Assembly: GCF_018424685.1 (NCBI RefSeq)
Contig: NZ_QTKX01000002.1
Span: 558,001-622,000 of the forward strand
Direction: 5' to 3'
Origin: Mesobacillus boroniphilus
GTDB taxonomy: Bacteria > Bacillota > Bacilli > Bacillales > Cytobacillaceae
Length of the DNA stretch: 64,000 nt
In this document: positions 47,443 through 60,173 of the stretch, in pieces
Layout: each line of letters starts with the position of its first letter
Numbering within the stretch: position 1 is the first letter of the stretch
The notes under the pieces: generated by a model
What the model saw: the letters and a program-made list of their open reading frames with translations, nothing else
Databases searched by the model: none
Told to the model about the DNA's origin: nothing
Position numbers and translations under genes: made by a program

Positions 47443-48388
47443 ATGCCACATTTTAAGTTATTGCAGCAAGTGCCTGACACGTGCTTTGAACCAGTTTTGA
47501 TTGAAGTTGATGATGCAACGTTTCATATACTTTGCTGGATATCGAACGTTTTGGCACAGGTTATAGGTGGATTTACCGCATCGACAAAATAGACGCTGAA
47601 AGCGCTTTGAGTGATTGGGTATTAGGAATTGATGCACCTTGTCTAGATTTTATTGGCGAGGCTTTTATTAGTGAGGTTTTCACTGGAGATGATCTGGCAG
47701 ATTTGATTCCATTGGACGAAGTTACAAGTGGTGAAACCTTTGAAAATCCTGGCACTGCCCCAGACCCTTGCCCTGAGGGATCTCCATGTAGTGAAGGTCT
47801 GCGGGTAACTGGTTTTAAATTTGATGATTTGGGAACAGAACAACCAGAAGGGCTTGGCTTTTTAGAAGCTGGCAGTTCCTAATTATTCGCCTTTGTCTTT
47901 AACCTGCCGCCAGTAGTCGATGAGGAAGTATGTGCAGCACTAAAATTTGGACCACTTGAAGCTTGCGGTGTTATTTGCGGTCCAGCATGTATCATATGCC
48001 CAGATGCTTGCGTATGCCCAGAAGAAGATATCGACACTTTTGATTGCACAGCAACAGTTCCTGAAAATTCGACATGTTTCACAATCCCGGAAGCTGTACC
48101 TACCGAAGTTTTACATGCAATATTGATGATAATCCATTCCCAGAAGAAACACTTACATGTGAGGATATTGACATTATCATCAACTCTGAAACAGTGAATG
48201 ATGCAAGCACAAGTGCTGTTATCAACTATACAGTTGAGTTGCCTGAGTGTGTAGTACCTGAAGAAGAACCGCCAGTAGTAGGAGCACAACCTGGAAATTA
48301 TTGTCCGCCTGCGCCAACTACTCCTATCCGCAATACTCAAATTAGAAACACTCCAGCCGTAAACAGATCTATCAGACGCAGAAGGTAA
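47443..48388 (+). pseudogene. Decayed Cys-rich acidic protein gene
   Basis: After a good AAGGAAG ribosome site, MPHFKLLQQVPDTCFEPVLI begins a protein that can be followed through the whole region only by changing frame. A one-base loss near 47525 moves to the frame of DIERFGTGYRWIYRIDKIDA. A TAA at 47880-47882 interrupts that frame, which then goes on LFAFVFNLPPVVDEE. A second one-base loss in a T run near 48112 moves to CNIDDNPFPEETLTCED. The restored product would be about 315 residues: acidic, with a Cys-dense stretch (CGVICGPACIICPDACVCP) and a basic RSIRRRR end. I do not recognise the family; a spore-surface or secreted role is only a guess. Sequencing error could explain one T-run shift but hardly all three lesions. 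Confidence 0.7.
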
Positions 48389-48449
48389 CATGAAATCTTA
48401 GGAAAGCAGCGGAATCTTAGAGGATCCGGCTAAAATTTGCTGCTGAAAG

Positions 48450-48481
48450 CCTCTTGCCTGATTTCAGGCAAGAGGTTTTTT
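48450..48481 (+). terminator. Terminator after the decayed gene
   Basis: CCTCTTGCCTGA (48450-48461) and TCAGGCAAGAGG (48464-48475), followed by six T residues. Confidence 0.9.
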
Positions 48482-48566
48482 ATATACACGAAGTAGATGT
48501 CATACCAAATTCTTTCCATACACGAAAGCCTGTTTATCATGTAAAATGATTGCAGGGGTGATTTTG

Positions 48567-49910
48567 ATGGATTTGAAAGCTGGTTTATGGCAAAAACAGA
48601 CGTTAAAATTGGCGATGACTCAGGAGCTGACCCAGGCAATCGCACTCTTGCAATACTCAGCACAGGAGCTTGCGGCATTTCTTGAAGCTAAATCAATGGA
48701 AAATCCCCTGATGCAAGTAGACTTTAAAAACATCTCTCATTTTGATGCCAGTATGGACCGTACACGAAAAACGAAAAGAAAGACATTCGAACGGGACCAG
48801 AAAAACTTGATTGAGCAGATTGGCTCGGGTGAGAGTGACACGCTCGAAGACTATCTACTTTCTCAATTGAATTTGCTAAAAGCGTTGCCTGAAGAAAAGT
48901 TGATTTTACAAGTATTGATTGAAAACATAGATGAAAACGGTTACTTGACCATTGAAAGAGAAAACCTCGGGGAAAAGTTCGGAGTGGAGGAAGAAATCAT
49001 CGATTCCGCTTTCTTCAAACTCCAGTCATTGGACCCGGCTGGTATTGCGGCAAAGGACCTTCAGGAGTGCCTGTTGCTTCAATTAATAAGACAAAGCCGG
49101 ACATCAGAAAATGAACTGGCAATAACGATTATCCGCGACCACTTCCTTCTTTTTGCCGAGAAAAAGTGGAAGGCAATTGCGAAAATGCTGAACGTTGGTT
49201 TGAAGGACATCCAGAAGGTCCATGACGATATCCAGCAGCTGAATCCAAAACCAGGTGCGACTTTCCAGCGTGAAAAATCTGCCTATATTGTGCCTGACGT
49301 GGTAGTCAAGCGTGATGGTGACGAGCTTTCAGTCAGCGTGTTTGACGCGCTGATTCCGAAGGTTTCCTTTAATGACGGATATTTCAGACAGCTATCTGGG
49401 CACCGGGACCCTGAAGTGAATAAATTCCTTCAGGAAAAGCAGGGGGATTACCAGTGGATTCAGCGCAGCCTGGAACAAAGGAAGGAAACGCTGCTGAAAG
49501 TATCGATGAAAATCATTGAAAAGCAGCGGGATTTCTTTTTGATCGGATCTGCCCATCTGAATCCTATGACGATGAGGGAAGTTGCCGATGAGCTCGAAAT
49601 CCACGAATCGACTGTAAGCCGCACTGTCCGGGAAAAATACATGCAGACACCATCCGGCACATACGAATTGAAATCATTTTTTACAAGTGCGATAGCCACG
49701 ACAGAGAATGACCAGGCTTCCTCACAAAAAGTAAAAGCAGCAATCGAGCACTATATTAAAGAAGAAGATAAAAAGAAGCCCATTTCAGATCAAAAACTAG
49801 TAGAAATGCTTGAGGAACGAGAAGGAATGGTCGTCTCACGCAGAACAGTCGCAAAATACAGGGACCAGTTGGGCATACCATCATCGTCGAAGCGGAAACG
49901 ATTTGATTAG
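48567..49910 (+). CDS. rpoN: RNA polymerase sigma-54 factor SigL
   Basis: A 447-residue sigma-54 (SigL in B. subtilis). It has the glutamine-rich activator-interaction region I at the start (LWQKQTLKLAMTQELTQAIALLQYSAQEL), the core-binding middle, and at the C-terminus an HTH and the RpoN box, here VSRRTVAKYRDQLGIPSS (family ARRTVAKYR). It directs activator-dependent -12/-24 promoters. No sigma-54 activator gene is present in the window. The ATG at 48567 lies close after AGGGGTGAT; the frame is open back to 48546. Confidence 0.95.
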   Translation: MDLKAGLWQKQTLKLAMTQELTQAIALLQYSAQELAAFLEAKSMENPLMQVDFKNISHFDASMDRTRKTKRKTFERDQKNLIEQIGSGESDTLEDYLLSQLNLLKALPEEKLILQVLIENIDENGYLTIERENLGEKFGVEEEIIDSAFFKLQSLDPAGIAAKDLQECLLLQLIRQSRTSENELAITIIRDHFLLFAEKKWKAIAKMLNVGLKDIQKVHDDIQQLNPKPGATFQREKSAYIVPDVVVKRDGDELSVSVFDALIPKVSFNDGYFRQLSGHRDPEVNKFLQEKQGDYQWIQRSLEQRKETLLKVSMKIIEKQRDFFLIGSAHLNPMTMREVADELEIHESTVSRTVREKYMQTPSGTYELKSFFTSAIATTENDQASSQKVKAAIEHYIKEEDKKKPISDQKLVEMLEEREGMVVSRRTVAKYRDQLGIPSSSKRKRFD

Positions 49911-49924
49911 AATTGGTAAACTCT

Positions 49925-50048
49925 TCCGTTTTGCGAATGAATAGTGATTATTTGCGAATAAGTATATTTTTTTGCGAATAAAGCTCCTGGATTTGCGAAC
50001 AAAATTCTTTTTTTGCGAACAAAGCACCTAAATCTGCGAATAACCACC
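49925..50048 (+). repeat. Phased 20/21-bp TGCGAA repeat array
   Basis: TGCGAA starts at 49932, 49953, 49973, 49994, 50014 and 50035, so the spacings are 21, 20, 21, 20 and 21. Each core is followed by TAA or CAA (TGA in the first), and the DNA between is AT-rich and not conserved. It fills the gap between sigL and the glutaredoxin-like gene. Confidence 0.9.
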
Positions 50049-50083
50049 AAAGTAGGCTAAGAAACCAGTCTAAGGAGACTAAA

Positions 50084-50344
50084 ATGAAAAAAACAGTCAA
50101 ACTCTACTCACGTCCGCGCTGCCATTTGTGCGAAACGGCACGCGAAATCCTGGAGGAACTCCAGCAAGATTGGAATTTTACAATAGAAGAGATCAATATC
50201 GACCTTGATGACAAGCTTGTCGAGAAGTATGGAATTATGATTCCTGTTGTAGAATTGGACGGCGAAGAGCTGCAATATGGCATTGTGAACAAAAAGTTCA
50301 TAAGTGAAGCGTTTTCACGAAAAAACCTTGAGTTTATAAGTTGA
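50084..50344 (+). CDS. Glutaredoxin-like thiol protein
   Basis: An 86-residue thioredoxin-fold protein beginning VKLYSRPRCHLCETAREIL, with a CHLC redox pair (about residues 14-17) and the cis-proline in MIPVVELDG. It belongs to the glutaredoxin/DUF836 group. The redox partner is unknown. AAGGAGA precedes the ATG. Its stop codon overlaps the -35 of the cggR promoter. Confidence 0.85.
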   Translation: MKKTVKLYSRPRCHLCETAREILEELQQDWNFTIEEINIDLDDKLVEKYGIMIPVVELDGEELQYGIVNKKFISEAFSRKNLEFIS

Positions 50345-50369
50345 TTAAGGTTTTCACTCCTGTTAAAAT
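50341..50369 (+). promoter_or_regulatory. cggR-gapA operon promoter
   Basis: TTGATT (50341-50346) and TAAAAT (50364-50369) have a 17-base spacer. The start would be near 50376, about 30 bases upstream of the CggR operator. Confidence 0.7.
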
Positions 50370-50397
50370 GAAATTTGTAGCAGGGGTGATTTTTTTT
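50354..50397 (+). terminator. Terminator of the glutaredoxin-like gene, overlapping the cggR promoter
   Basis: TCACTCCTG (50354-50362) pairs with CAGGGGTGA (50381-50389), followed by eight T residues. Its left arm lies within the promoter spacer. Transcripts starting near 50376 lack that arm and escape termination. Confidence 0.7.
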
Positions 50398-50405
50398 ACC
50401 GCAAG

Positions 50406-50441
50406 TGGGACATAATATGTCTTGGCGGGACATTTGAAGTC
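50406..50441. promoter_or_regulatory. CggR operator
   Basis: TGGGAC-N6-TGTC-N4-CGGGAC-N6-AGTC is the double half-site arrangement of the B. subtilis CggR operator (CGGGAC-N6-TGTC repeated with a 4-base gap), with one mismatch in each half. The position downstream of the promoter fits a roadblock mechanism. Confidence 0.9.
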
Positions 50442-50465
50442 CAACACTAAAAGGAGAATATCAAC

Positions 50466-51491
50466 ATGGACCATTCGCTCATTGATATTCAAAAAAGAAT
50501 ATTGCCCGATTTACTGCAAGTTATGCAAAAACGATACCTCATCCTGCAGTACATAAACGTGATGCAGCCAGTCGGCAGGAGAAACCTTTCAGTTAGCCTC
50601 AATCTAACTGAGCGGGTATTGCGTTCTGAAGTGGAGTTTTTGAAAGACCAGAATCTGATTTCGATGTCGGTTCAGGGAATGACGCTGACTCAAGAGGGAA
50701 AAGATATACTGGAAAGTCTTGAAAGAGTAATGCGAGACATTATGGGTATAAACACCTTAGAACGTCAGCTTCAGGAGCGCATGGGCATACGGAAAGTCAT
50801 TGTTGTTCCAGGGGACAGCGACCGGTCACCATGGGTGAAAAGTGAGCTGGGGCGCGCTACAGCCAATTGCATGAGAGATCTCCTCCAAAGCAAGAATATT
50901 ATTGCTGTGACTGGGGGATCGACGATGGCGGCTGTTGCTGATATGTTGACACCCGACTTCGGGGAGAAGGACCTGCTGTTTGTCCCGGCAAGGGGCGGAA
51001 TAGGCGAGGACGTCAAGAATCAGGCAAACACGATTTGTGCGATCATGGCGGACAACACGAATTCACGCAACAGAGTCTTTTATGTACCCGACCAGGTCAG
51101 CACGGAGGTTTATAAATCCTTTATCAAAGAACCGCTGATTTATGAGGTTTGGAATTTAGTCAAATCAGCAAGCATGGTTTTACACGGTATTGGAGACGCT
51201 ATTACAATGGCAGAACGTCGCAATACCAGTCCAGAGGATTTACATAAGATCCTCGATGGAAAAGCAGTTGGCGAGGCTTTCGGCTATTATTTCAACGAAG
51301 CCGGGGAAATCGTCCATAAAGTACTGACGATCGGCCTTCAATTGGACGATCTTGAAAATGTGGGAGATGTCGTCGCGGTTGCCGGAGGAGAGTCGAAGGC
51401 AAAGGCGATCAGAGCCTACATGAAACAGGCACCTTCCTCAACCATCCTGATTACGGATGAAGGAGCCGCTAAACAATTGTTACAAGGGTAA
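50466..51491 (+). CDS. cggR: Central glycolytic genes regulator CggR
   Basis: A 341-residue SorC-family repressor: an N-terminal HTH (about 25-80, VGRRNLSVSLNLTERVLRSE) and a C-terminal sugar-phosphate binding domain (about 90-340, VTGGSTMAAVADML and VAGGESKAKAI). Fructose 1,6-bisphosphate relieves its repression of the glycolytic operon. AAAAGGAGA precedes the ATG. Its own operator lies just upstream. Confidence 0.96.
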   Translation: MDHSLIDIQKRILPDLLQVMQKRYLILQYINVMQPVGRRNLSVSLNLTERVLRSEVEFLKDQNLISMSVQGMTLTQEGKDILESLERVMRDIMGINTLERQLQERMGIRKVIVVPGDSDRSPWVKSELGRATANCMRDLLQSKNIIAVTGGSTMAAVADMLTPDFGEKDLLFVPARGGIGEDVKNQANTICAIMADNTNSRNRVFYVPDQVSTEVYKSFIKEPLIYEVWNLVKSASMVLHGIGDAITMAERRNTSPEDLHKILDGKAVGEAFGYYFNEAGEIVHKVLTIGLQLDDLENVGDVVAVAGGESKAKAIRAYMKQAPSSTILITDEGAAKQLLQG

Positions 51492-51540
51492 CACCTTAAT
51501 ATAAACAACACCTTTAAGGAATCAAAGGAGGAAATACACA

Positions 51541-52548
51541 ATGGCAGTAAAAGTTGGTATTAACGGATTTGGCAGAATTGGACGCGTAGTTTTCCGCGCA
51601 GCATTAAACAACCCTAACGTAGAAGTAGTAGCAGTTAACGATTTAACTGATGCAAACATGCTTGCTCACCTTTTAAAATATGACACAGTTCACGGTACTT
51701 TAAATAAAGAAATTACAGTTGACGGTGACTACCTTGTAGTTGACGGCCACAAAGTAAAAGTACTTGCTGAAAGAGATCCAGCTCAACTTGGCTGGGGCGA
51801 CCTTGGCGTAGAAGTAGTTGTTGAATCTACAGGACGTTTCACTAAGCGTGCTGACGCTGCGAAACACTTAGAAGCAGGCGCTAAGAAAGTTATCATCTCT
51901 GCTCCAGCATCTGATGAAGATATCACTATCGTAATGGGCGTTAACGATGACAAGTACGATGCAGCTAACCACCACGTAATCTCAAACGCATCTTGTACTA
52001 CAAACTGCTTGGCTCCATTCGCGAAAGTATTGAACGACAACTTCGGAATCAAGCGCGGTATGATGACAACTGTTCACTCATACACAAATGACCAGCAAAT
52101 TCTTGACCTTCCGCACAAAGACTACCGTCGTGCACGTGCAGCTGCGGAAAACATCATTCCTACAACTACTGGTGCTGCAAAAGCAGTTTCTCTAGTATTG
52201 CCTGAACTTAAAGGCAAATTGAACGGTGGAGCTATGCGTGTTCCAACTCCTAACGTATCATTGGTGGACCTTGTTGCTGAGCTTGACAAAGACGTAACAG
52301 TTGAAGAAATCAACGCTGCATTCAAGAAAGCTTCTGAAGGCGAACTTAAAGGAATCCTTGGCTACAGCGAAGAGCCGCTTGTATCAAGCGACTACAACGG
52401 CAACGCTTACTCTTCTACAATCGACGCACTTTCAACAATGGTTATGGAAGGCAGCATGGTAAAAGTAATCTCTTGGTACGACAATGAGTCTGGTTACTCT
52501 AACCGCGTAGTTGACCTTGTTGATTTCATCGCTAAAAAAGGTCTGTAA
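51541..52548 (+). CDS. gapA: Glyceraldehyde-3-phosphate dehydrogenase, glycolytic
   Basis: A 335-residue NAD-dependent GAPDH with the Rossmann start [10 protein letters not shown] and catalytic Cys152 in ASCTTNC. Codon use is strongly biased toward GTA, CTT and GCT, typical of a very highly expressed gene and distinct from neighbours. It has AAGGAGG and its position behind cggR is that of glycolytic GapA rather than the anabolic GapB. Confidence 0.98.
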   Translation: MAVKVGINGFGRIGRVVFRAALNNPNVEVVAVNDLTDANMLAHLLKYDTVHGTLNKEITVDGDYLVVDGHKVKVLAERDPAQLGWGDLGVEVVVESTGRFTKRADAAKHLEAGAKKVIISAPASDEDITIVMGVNDDKYDAANHHVISNASCTTNCLAPFAKVLNDNFGIKRGMMTTVHSYTNDQQILDLPHKDYRRARAAAENIIPTTTGAAKAVSLVLPELKGKLNGGAMRVPTPNVSLVDLVAELDKDVTVEEINAAFKKASEGELKGILGYSEEPLVSSDYNGNAYSSTIDALSTMVMEGSMVKVISWYDNESGYSNRVVDLVDFIAKKGL

Positions 52549-52600
52549 GCTATTATTGGATAAACCATCCATTAACGACTATAATGTAGTGGGATGAATT

Positions 52601-52632
52601 GGGGAGCGGGGAAAAGTCCCTCTCCTCTTTTT
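52601..52632 (+). terminator. Partial terminator between gapA and pgk
   Basis: A GGGGAGCGGGGA / TCCCTCTCCTC hairpin (52601-52626) is followed by TTTTTC. It would allow gapA to be made in excess over pgk and later genes, as is known in B. subtilis. A short CGCGC-ATTAG-CGCG hairpin follows at 52642-52655. Confidence 0.65.
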
Positions 52633-52677
52633 CTGCTTAAACGCGCATTAGCGCGATTTTAAAGGAGGTCTCTAGCC

Positions 52678-53862
52678 TTGAATAAAAAGACAGTTAAAGA
52701 TGTGGATGTAAAAGGAAAACGAGTTTTTTGCCGCGTTGATTTTAACGTGCCGATGAAGGATGGACAGGTTACCGATGATACAAGGATCCGTGCAGCCCTT
52801 CCAACAATCCAGTATCTAGTTGAGCAGGGAGCTAAAGTCCTTCTTGCAAGCCACCTTGGCCGTCCAAAAGGGCAGGCTGTTGAAGAATTGCGTTTGACTC
52901 CAGTAGCAAAGCGTTTGTCCGAGCTGCTTGGCAAAGATGTAAAGAAAACAGACGAAGCACATGGCGAGTCTGTGAAATCTGAAATCGACAGCATGAACGA
53001 AGGCGATGTCCTGCTTCTTGAGAATGTCCGCTTCTATCCTGGCGAAGAGAAGAACGATTCTGACCTTGCACAAGCATTTGCAGAACTTGCAGACGTGTAT
53101 GTGAATGATGCATTCGGAGCTGCCCACCGTGCGCATGCTTCAACAGAAGGCATCGCGAAGCATCTTCCTGCAGTTTCAGGCTTCCTAATGGAAAAAGAGC
53201 TTGAAGTTCTTGGAAAAGCATTATTAAATCCAGAGCGTCCGTTCACAGCTATCATCGGCGGCGCGAAGGTTAAAGATAAGATCGGCGTAATCGACAACCT
53301 ATTGGAAAAAGTAGATAACCTGATCATCGGCGGCGGACTTGCTTATACTTTCGTAAAAGCACAGGGCCACGAAATCGGCAAATCTCTTTTAGAAGAAGAT
53401 AAAATTGAGTTGGCTAAGAGCTTCATGGAAAAGGCAAAGGCGAAGGGTGTTAACTTCTACATGCCTGTTGACGCCATCGTTGCTGATGATTTTTCTGCTG
53501 ATGCGAATACAAAGGTCGTTGCGATTGAAGAAATTCCTGCGGATTGGGAAGCTCTTGATATCGGGCCAAAGACAGCTGAAACTTACCGCGATGTGATTCA
53601 AAAGTCCAAATTAGTCATCTGGAACGGACCAATGGGCGTATTTGAAATCGACAAGTTCGCAGGAGGTACGAAAGCTGTAGCACAAGCTTTAGCCGATGCT
53701 AATGATACATATTCGGTTATCGGCGGAGGAGACTCTGCAGCGGCTGTAGAAAAATTCGGCCTAGCTGAAAAAATGAGCCACATTTCCACTGGCGGCGGTG
53801 CTTCCCTTGAATTCATGGAAGGCAAGCAGCTACCAGGCGTAGTGGCATTGAACGATAAGTAA
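52678..53862 (+). CDS. pgk: Phosphoglycerate kinase
   Basis: A 394-residue two-domain kinase making ATP from 1,3-bisphosphoglycerate. It has RVDFNVP near residue 20, [18 protein letters not shown], the hinge region, WNGPMGVFE and the C-terminal [13 protein letters not shown]. The start is TTG, nine bases after AAAGGAGG. Confidence 0.98.
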   Translation: MNKKTVKDVDVKGKRVFCRVDFNVPMKDGQVTDDTRIRAALPTIQYLVEQGAKVLLASHLGRPKGQAVEELRLTPVAKRLSELLGKDVKKTDEAHGESVKSEIDSMNEGDVLLLENVRFYPGEEKNDSDLAQAFAELADVYVNDAFGAAHRAHASTEGIAKHLPAVSGFLMEKELEVLGKALLNPERPFTAIIGGAKVKDKIGVIDNLLEKVDNLIIGGGLAYTFVKAQGHEIGKSLLEEDKIELAKSFMEKAKAKGVNFYMPVDAIVADDFSADANTKVVAIEEIPADWEALDIGPKTAETYRDVIQKSKLVIWNGPMGVFEIDKFAGGTKAVAQALADANDTYSVIGGGDSAAAVEKFGLAEKMSHISTGGGASLEFMEGKQLPGVVALNDK

Positions 53863-53984
53863 GTTTTGTTTTATAGAATACAGGCGGTGCCGGCAGCAGT
53901 GTATGGGTGCGGATCTTGACCACTGCTGTAGCCATTATTTTTGAAAAATGGCTGTGTAAAAGCTTACTACATTTTTAACACCTG

Positions 53985-54114
53985 TTGATTGCAGTGGAAG
54001 GCGCGCAGACTCCTGCGGGATCAGCTGGACAGGTGAGACCCCGCAGACGCCAACGGCGACGAGGAGGCTCACCGCCAGCCCCGCGGAAAGCGAAGCGCCT
54101 GGAACGGAAATCAA
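53985..54114. repeat. 130-bp structured dispersed element between pgk and tpiA
   Basis: A GC-rich element opening TTGATTGCAGTGGAAGGCGC and closing GCGCCTGGAACGGAAATCAA. The two ends are imperfect inverted repeats (about 14 of 20), and inner parts such as CTCCTGCGGG with CCCCGCAG and GGTGAG with CTCACC also pair, so the transcript can fold along its whole length. It interrupts the glycolytic operon. From memory, such sequences are dispersed in many Bacillaceae. The remaining gap (53863-53984) has one AT-rich hairpin (AGCCATT/AATGGCT). Confidence 0.75.
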
Positions 54115-54136
54115 TAGTCTAATTTAACATAGCTAA

Positions 54137-56507
<2,371 letters not shown>

Positions 56508-56520
56508 CTTTTAACAATAA

Positions 56521-57831
<1,311 letters not shown>

Positions 57832-57866
57832 TATTACGGAGTCAACTTAACTCTCCGTAAAATATG

Positions 57867-57902
57867 ACGCCGGTAGCATGACGATGCTGCCGGCGTTTTT
57901 TT
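57867..57902 (+). terminator. Terminator of the glycolytic operon
   Basis: ACGCCGGTAGCAT (57867-57879) pairs with ATGCTGCCGGCGT (one G-U) and is followed by seven T residues. A weaker ACGGAG/CTCCGT hairpin precedes it. Confidence 0.92.
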
Positions 57903-58076
57903 GTAAGCTCTAAAGGACAAACAGAAGAGGAATTTCGAGAAAAGTGTCCGATAGTAAAAGTACTCTGACGGTTACTGGGTCAAAATTGGCCTCAAAAAAC
58001 ATCCTCTCCAAGAAATAAACTGGCTGACAAATCCTCACAATAGTAGTTAGAAACTAAAAGATTGGAGCGGATCCAA

Positions 58077-58826
58077 ATGAAGAGAATCATCCTGGCTGCT
58101 GCCCTGATGATGGTTTTAACTATAAATACTGTCGAGCCAGCATCAGCCACACCTTCCTCAATCAAAAGAGCAAAATTCGAGAAGACTGGGCATGTTTATT
58201 GGGATATTCCTGTGGAGGAGAAGTTAGTTGCCTTCACATTTGATGATGGGCCGGATCCTGCCTATACTACGCAAATCCTTGATGCTTTAAAGAAATACAA
58301 TGCTAAGGCTACTTTTTTTGTGATTGGTGAAGAAGCTGAAAAATACCCTGAAATCATTGAAAGACAGGCAGATGAAGGGCATGAGATCGGCAATCATACG
58401 TACCGCCATCGTTTCCGCGACGGCTACTCATCAGCCATGCTGAAAAAAGAACTCGAGAAAAATGCCGCTGTTATCAAAGGGATAACTGGTGTCACCCCAA
58501 CCCTCTTTCGGCCAATCGCTGGTTATTATGACAAGGAAATCGTCGACACTGCCATAGAGGCTGACTACAATGTGATTCTCTGGTCATGGCATCAGGAGAC
58601 AAGGGATTGGAGCAGGCCTGGAGCGGCAAAAATCACACAAAATGTTATCTCTGACACAAAGTCTGGAGATATCATTATTTTCCATGATGCAGGTGGAGAC
58701 CGTTCGCAAACGGTAAAAGCGGTGGAAGACATTCTTAAAATCTTATATAAAAATGGATATCAATGTACGACAGTTTCTGATTTGCTATACAGATCTCACT
58801 CTATTCTCCCGGCTCCATTACGCTAA
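58077..58826 (+). CDS. Secreted polysaccharide deacetylase (NodB family)
   Basis: A 249-residue protein. The N-terminal signal peptide (KRIILAAALMMVLTINTVEPASA) is followed by a NodB domain. Metal and catalytic residues are seen in FTFDDGPDPA, NHTYRHRF (a variation of HxxxH), LFRPIAGYYD, WSWHQETRDW and IIIFHDAGGDRS. Substrate may be peptidoglycan or another N-acetylated glycan; sequence alone does not decide. The ATG at 58077 follows GGAGCGGA. It is a single gene, not in the B. subtilis order. Confidence 0.85.
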   Translation: MKRIILAAALMMVLTINTVEPASATPSSIKRAKFEKTGHVYWDIPVEEKLVAFTFDDGPDPAYTTQILDALKKYNAKATFFVIGEEAEKYPEIIERQADEGHEIGNHTYRHRFRDGYSSAMLKKELEKNAAVIKGITGVTPTLFRPIAGYYDKEIVDTAIEADYNVILWSWHQETRDWSRPGAAKITQNVISDTKSGDIIIFHDAGGDRSQTVKAVEDILKILYKNGYQCTTVSDLLYRSHSILPAPLR

Positions 58827-58870
58827 CAGTTAGTTTTTTATGCATAAATTAGGAACTGTTCGGACAAGTA

Positions 58871-58899
58871 TTGTTTCATTCCTGAAAATGTGATAAATT
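58871..58899 (+). promoter_or_regulatory. secG promoter
   Basis: TTGTTT (58871-58876) and TAAATT (58894-58899) have a 17-base spacer, about 37 bases before secG. Confidence 0.55.
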
Positions 58900-58935
58900 A
58901 AAAATACTGTTAACAGTTTTATCGGGAGGTACGTC

Positions 58936-59169
58936 ATGCATACATTGTTAGTTGTTCTTTTAGTGATCGTCAGTATTGCTCTTATTGGAGTTGTTCTTCT
59001 TCAATCAGGAAAGAGTGCTGGTCTGTCCGGTGCGATTTCGGGCGGCGCTGAGCAATTGTTTGGCAAGCAGAAGGCAAGAGGCCTTGATCTTGTCCTGCAC
59101 CGTGTCACGATCGTGTTGTCTGTTTTATTTTTTGTTTTGACTATTGCCGTTACTTATTTCGAACTATAA
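58936..59169 (+). CDS. secG: Preprotein translocase subunit SecG
   Basis: A 77-residue membrane protein with two helices and the conserved loop [20 protein letters not shown] then LFGKQKARG. SecG assists SecYEG-mediated export. GGGAGG precedes the ATG. It is located upstream of est-rnr-smpB-ssrA, as in B. subtilis. Confidence 0.96.
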   Translation: MHTLLVVLLVIVSIALIGVVLLQSGKSAGLSGAISGGAEQLFGKQKARGLDLVLHRVTIVLSVLFFVLTIAVTYFEL

Positions 59170-59180
59170 TACACACAATG

Positions 59181-59207
59181 ACCCGGCTTCATAGAGGCCG
59201 GGTTTTA
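59181..59207 (+). terminator. Terminator after secG
   Basis: ACCCGGC (59181-59187) and GCCGGGT (59197-59203), then TTT. Flanking ACACAAT and ATTGTGT extend the pairing. Confidence 0.85.
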
Positions 59208-59340
59208 TTGTGTTTACTTAAGCAAAAAACTCACATATTTCTGGTGAATATGGGTATTTACATATTTAAAGGCTTTTAATTGAATGTTACAAGTATGTTT
59301 GTTAAAACTAAGGAAGATATCTGATAGAGGGAGTAGGAAA

Positions 59341-60087
59341 ATGAGAAAGTTAGTACCAAGACCTTTTACATTTAAATCTGGAAAAAGAGCGGTATTGCTG
59401 CTGCATGGATTTACCGGTAATTCTGCGGATGTCAGGATGATGGGCCGATTTTTAGAAGGAAAAGGATATACATGCCATGCGCCTGTTTTTAAAGGACATG
59501 GTGTCCCGCCTGAAGAACTGATACATACTGGTCCTGAGGATTGGTGGCAGGATGCGCTTGATGGCTACGAATTCCTTAAAAACGAAGGCTATGAGGAGAT
59601 TGCGGTAGCTGGTTTATCTCTGGGCGGTGTCCTTTCGCTGAAACTCGGATATACAAAGCCACTCAAGGGAATCGTGCCAATGTGCGCACCGATGCATCTT
59701 AAGACGGAAGAGTTGATGTACCGGGGTGTCCTTGAGTATGCACGCGAATATAAGAGGATGGAAGGCAAGCCTGAAGAGCAAATCGAGGCGGAAGTAAAGG
59801 AGCTCGAACAAAAATCGATGGCCACTCTGAAAGACCTCCAGGAACTCATCAAGGAAGTCCGAGGAAGCATCGACATGATTTATACCCCGACGTTTGTTGT
59901 CCAGGCGCGACATGATATCATCATTGACCCTGACAGTGCGAATATCATCCATGACAACATCGAGTCTGAACATAAAAAGCTGAAGTGGTATGAGGAATCA
60001 GGGCATGTCATCACTCTTGATAAAGAACGTGATCAGCTGCACGAAGATGTTTACGAGTTTCTTGAGTCATTAAATTGGAAAGAATAA
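59341..60087 (+). CDS. est: Carboxylesterase (Est30/YvaK family)
   Basis: A 248-residue alpha/beta hydrolase. The oxyanion region is [10 protein letters not shown], the nucleophile Ser is in [10 protein letters not shown] (about residue 93), Asp in [10 protein letters not shown] and His in [10 protein letters not shown]. It matches the thermophilic Est30 family. The natural ester is unknown. The ATG at 59341 has GGGAGTAGGA upstream. Confidence 0.92.
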   Translation: MRKLVPRPFTFKSGKRAVLLLHGFTGNSADVRMMGRFLEGKGYTCHAPVFKGHGVPPEELIHTGPEDWWQDALDGYEFLKNEGYEEIAVAGLSLGGVLSLKLGYTKPLKGIVPMCAPMHLKTEELMYRGVLEYAREYKRMEGKPEEQIEAEVKELEQKSMATLKDLQELIKEVRGSIDMIYTPTFVVQARHDIIIDPDSANIIHDNIESEHKKLKWYEESGHVITLDKERDQLHEDVYEFLESLNWKE

Positions 60088-60173
60088 AAACATATGAAAA
60101 ATTTATTGTGTTGTTTTTTTGCACCATGAGCGACAATATTACGAAAATAGCCCAATAAAGGAGGGATTTATTA

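Noticed and set aside
47172..48490. Genomic island or prophage integration at tRNA-Arg
   Set aside because: No integrase and no duplicated tRNA 3' end; only one decayed gene lies between the tRNA and sigL.
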